A stretch of DNA of 64,000 nt from Chryseobacterium daeguense DSM 19388 (GTDB lineage Bacteria > Bacteroidota > Bacteroidia > Flavobacteriales > Weeksellaceae). This document shows, piece after piece, positions 62,265-64,000 of the stretch. The notes beneath the pieces were generated by a model, which saw only the letters and a list, made by a program, of their open reading frames with translations, made no database searches and was not told the origin of the DNA. The position numbers and the translations under genes were made by a program. The DNA lies in assembly GCF_000430825.1 (NCBI RefSeq), contig NZ_AUMT01000008.1:124001-188000 (forward strand), given 5' to 3'. Each line of letters begins with the position of its first letter. Within the stretch, counting starts at the first letter, position 1.

Positions 62265-62293
62265 AAAAAAAGCCCTGAAAAATTTCAGAGCTC
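62265..62293 (-). terminator. Terminator of the porP-type gene
   Basis: AGCCCTGAAA pairs with TTTCAGAGCT (one mismatch) and is followed on the minus strand by a run of seven T. It ends one base before the hemW start codon. Confidence 0.8.
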
Positions 62294-62315
62294 AAATTTA
62301 TTTAAATTAAATCAA

Positions 62316-63284
62316 TTAATATCTATAACCTCTGTGGTTAATGAAGTTATCGAAGTTATATCCTAACCCGATCATGAAGCTGTTTCCTCCATATTCCTGA
62401 ATATCAGATAAACCAAGGTTGTAAGTAGCTCCAATCATGAATTTATTGAATCTTACTTTTACTACCGGTGCAATCTGTAATTGCTGACTGTCAAATCTGT
62501 TCTGAACAGATCTGTAGCTTACCCCGAAAGAGAATGAGTTGATATCATTAAAGAACGTACCCATTAAGTTATAATCGATTGTTCTTGTAGAGTTCGTATT
62601 AAGGTTGATTAAAGCTGATGGTGTGAAATAGATGTTATCTCCTACATGCCAGTCATATCCTAAGTTTAAGAAGAATTTGATCGGAGAAGGCTCACGTCCG
62701 TTTACGATAGCTTCATCATTGGTAAGTGCAATATCATTTACAGAAACTCCTGCGAAGATATTTCTATAAGTAGCCTGTGCACCAAAGTTGGCATACGCCA
62801 TGAAGATATTACTTTCACTCCCCTGTAATAAGGGGTCTGAAGCATCCTGTGTATTGATTTTTGAATAATCAAAATTCATGTTGTAAAAGCTAACGCTTGT
62901 ACCGAAAGAGAACTGGTCTTTTCTGTCTCCTTCGCTGCTAAGAGGGATAAAATAGGAAGCACCAGCCGTAATACCTCCTGCAGAGATAGGGCCATTACTG
63001 TCTCTGAATACAGATAAACCCGCTCCTACTCTATCAAAGATGTTCGCGTTAATCCCCACAGACTGTACGTTGGGAGACTCGCTGAACTTCGAAAATTGCT
63101 GCTGATAGTTAAGATTAAGCTGCACATAGTCTGTTTTACCATATTGTGCAGGGTTGAAAAGAAACTCACCATCCAAAAGGTACTGTTGATAGTATGGTAA
63201 TGTTTCTTGTGCTTTGTATGCATTTGACAAAAGAGCTAAACATACGATAGCATATAGTTTTCTCATAACAAATCTTGATTTCAA
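62316..63284 (-). CDS. PorP/SprF-family type IX secretion membrane protein
   Basis: A 322-residue outer-membrane protein with a signal peptide (IVCLALLSNAYKAQ). It has the PorP/SprF pattern: PYYQQYLLDGEFLFNPAQYGKTD near the start, then alternating strands including GVGAGLSVFRDSNGPIS, and NLGYDWHVGDNIYFTPSALI, and a closing strand NSFMIGLGYNF. Family members support type IX secretion or gliding. It fits with the T9SS-tagged nuclease elsewhere in the window. Confidence 0.9.
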   Translation of the reverse strand: MKSRFVMRKLYAIVCLALLSNAYKAQETLPYYQQYLLDGEFLFNPAQYGKTDYVQLNLNYQQQFSKFSESPNVQSVGINANIFDRVGAGLSVFRDSNGPISAGGITAGASYFIPLSSEGDRKDQFSFGTSVSFYNMNFDYSKINTQDASDPLLQGSESNIFMAYANFGAQATYRNIFAGVSVNDIALTNDEAIVNGREPSPIKFFLNLGYDWHVGDNIYFTPSALINLNTNSTRTIDYNLMGTFFNDINSFSFGVSYRSVQNRFDSQQLQIAPVVKVRFNKFMIGATYNLGLSDIQEYGGNSFMIGLGYNFDNFINHRGYRY

Positions 63285-63317
63285 TTCAACAAATATAAAA
63301 AAATTCTCAATATATTT

Positions 63318-64000
63318 TTAGTTTTCTAAATAATTTCTCCATTTTTTTACAGCATCCGCCATATCTTTCGGCATTGGGCTCTCAAAATATAATTCCTTCT
63401 TTGTAGTAGGATGTATAAATCCTAAAGTGTGCGCATGGAGCGCATGTCTCGGCAAAATGTCGAAAACATTTTTTATAAACTGCTTATACTTAGGCAGATT
63501 CACTCCCCGAAGCGGAGTATGCCCTTCATATCTTTCATCATTAAACAGCGTATGGCCGATATGTTTGAAGTGTGCCCTGATCTGATGAGTCCTTCCTGTT
63601 TCCAGTTTGCATTCCACCCATGTCATATATCTAAATCTTTCCAGAACTTTATAATGAGTCACCGCATGTTTTCCCTGGCTTCCGTCTTCATAGGTGTGCA
63701 TCTGCATCCTGTTTTTAGGATGACGGCCGATATGGCCTCTAATAGTGCCTTCATCGTCCTGTACATTTCCCCAGACAAAAGCCCAGTATAATCTTTTTGT
63801 TTTTCTGTCAAAGAATTGTTTGGCCAGATAACTTAAGGCATATTCATTTTTAGCAATAACCAGTAATCCTGAAGTGTCCTTGTCGATCCTATGAACCAAT
63901 CCTACCCGGTCCAGATCGGATTTTTCTCCGTTCTGCTCAAAATGGTAAGCCAGCGCATTCACAAGAGTTCCGTCCCAGTTCCCGAATCCCGGATGAACAA
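63318..64000 (-). CDS. RluA-family pseudouridine synthase, 3' part
   Basis: The frame is open to the right window edge, so the 5' end is missing. The catalytic aspartate lies in HRIDKDTSGLLV, followed by LETGRTHQIRAHFKHIGHTLFNDERY, the typical RluA/RluD second motif. GNWDGTLVNALAYH just inside the edge matches the conserved segment upstream of the active site, so a GTG codon there is internal, not a start. The target uridines cannot be told from this part. Confidence 0.93.
   Translation of the reverse strand, partial: VHPGFGNWDGTLVNALAYHFEQNGEKSDLDRVGLVHRIDKDTSGLLVIAKNEYALSYLAKQFFDRKTKRLYWAFVWGNVQDDEGTIRGHIGRHPKNRMQMHTYEDGSQGKHAVTHYKVLERFRYMTWVECKLETGRTHQIRAHFKHIGHTLFNDERYEGHTPLRGVNLPKYKQFIKNVFDILPRHALHAHTLGFIHPTTKKELYFESPMPKDMADAVKKWRNYLEN

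Overview
The window is a piece of chromosome from a low-GC member of the Bacteroidota, most likely a Chryseobacterium-like flavobacterium (family Weeksellaceae). Several lines support this: type IX secretion parts (a PorP/SprF protein and a nuclease with a C-terminal sorting domain), flavobacterial families such as DUF5606, DUF3822 and HD-DUF5706, a complete 14-gene complex I operon, and promoters of the Bacteroidota type (-7 box TAnnTTTG). No database search was possible, so the genus is an inference.

Layout. 1-3008 is backbone: the 5' part of a VIT/VWA protein, a small unknown gene and a methionine aminopeptidase. 3009-17675 is an integrated genomic island of about 14.7 kb. It is bounded by a 21-bp direct repeat that copies the 3' end of a tRNA gene with a CAU anticodon (17656-17729), and a tyrosine recombinase sits next to the tRNA. 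17676-64000 is backbone again: mce, rbfA, an FtsX-like permease, a secreted nuclease, aroE, a DUF349 protein, ribD, the nuoA-N operon (28.4-42.9 kb), an HD-PycTM protein, a very large phosphoesterase/outer-membrane barrel protein, mazG, def, ruvX, sixA, a decayed serine hydrolase gene, rsmD, a decayed HxlR regulator beside a nitroreductase gene, murI, hemW, porP and the 3' part of an rluA-type gene.

The island is very AT-rich and looks like a small integrative element with antiphage cargo. Its housekeeping part is the integrase, an excisionase-like HTH protein and a replication-initiator-like protein. Its cargo includes a leftward operon that I read as a single-E2 (type II-short) CBASS: DUF2188 protein, CD-NTase, E2-like protein, patatin phospholipase (CapV) and a Mrr-like nuclease. 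A second system is a defence-type reverse transcriptase of the DRT group. A structured RNA of about 310 nt lies directly upstream of it, with its own -7 box and an 11-bp pairing between its two ends. An unrecognised 392-residue protein is encoded divergently beside it. Two further unknown genes, a candidate small RNA, a TM2/secreted-protein gene pair and a strongly structured non-coding block fill the rest.

The items most worth following up are the reverse transcriptase, ncRNA and divergent gene module, the small RNA and unknown genes opposite the CBASS operon, the structured block at 15.9-16.1 kb, and the paired GGGGAAA repeats at both island ends. Two backbone genes carry visible inactivating lesions.
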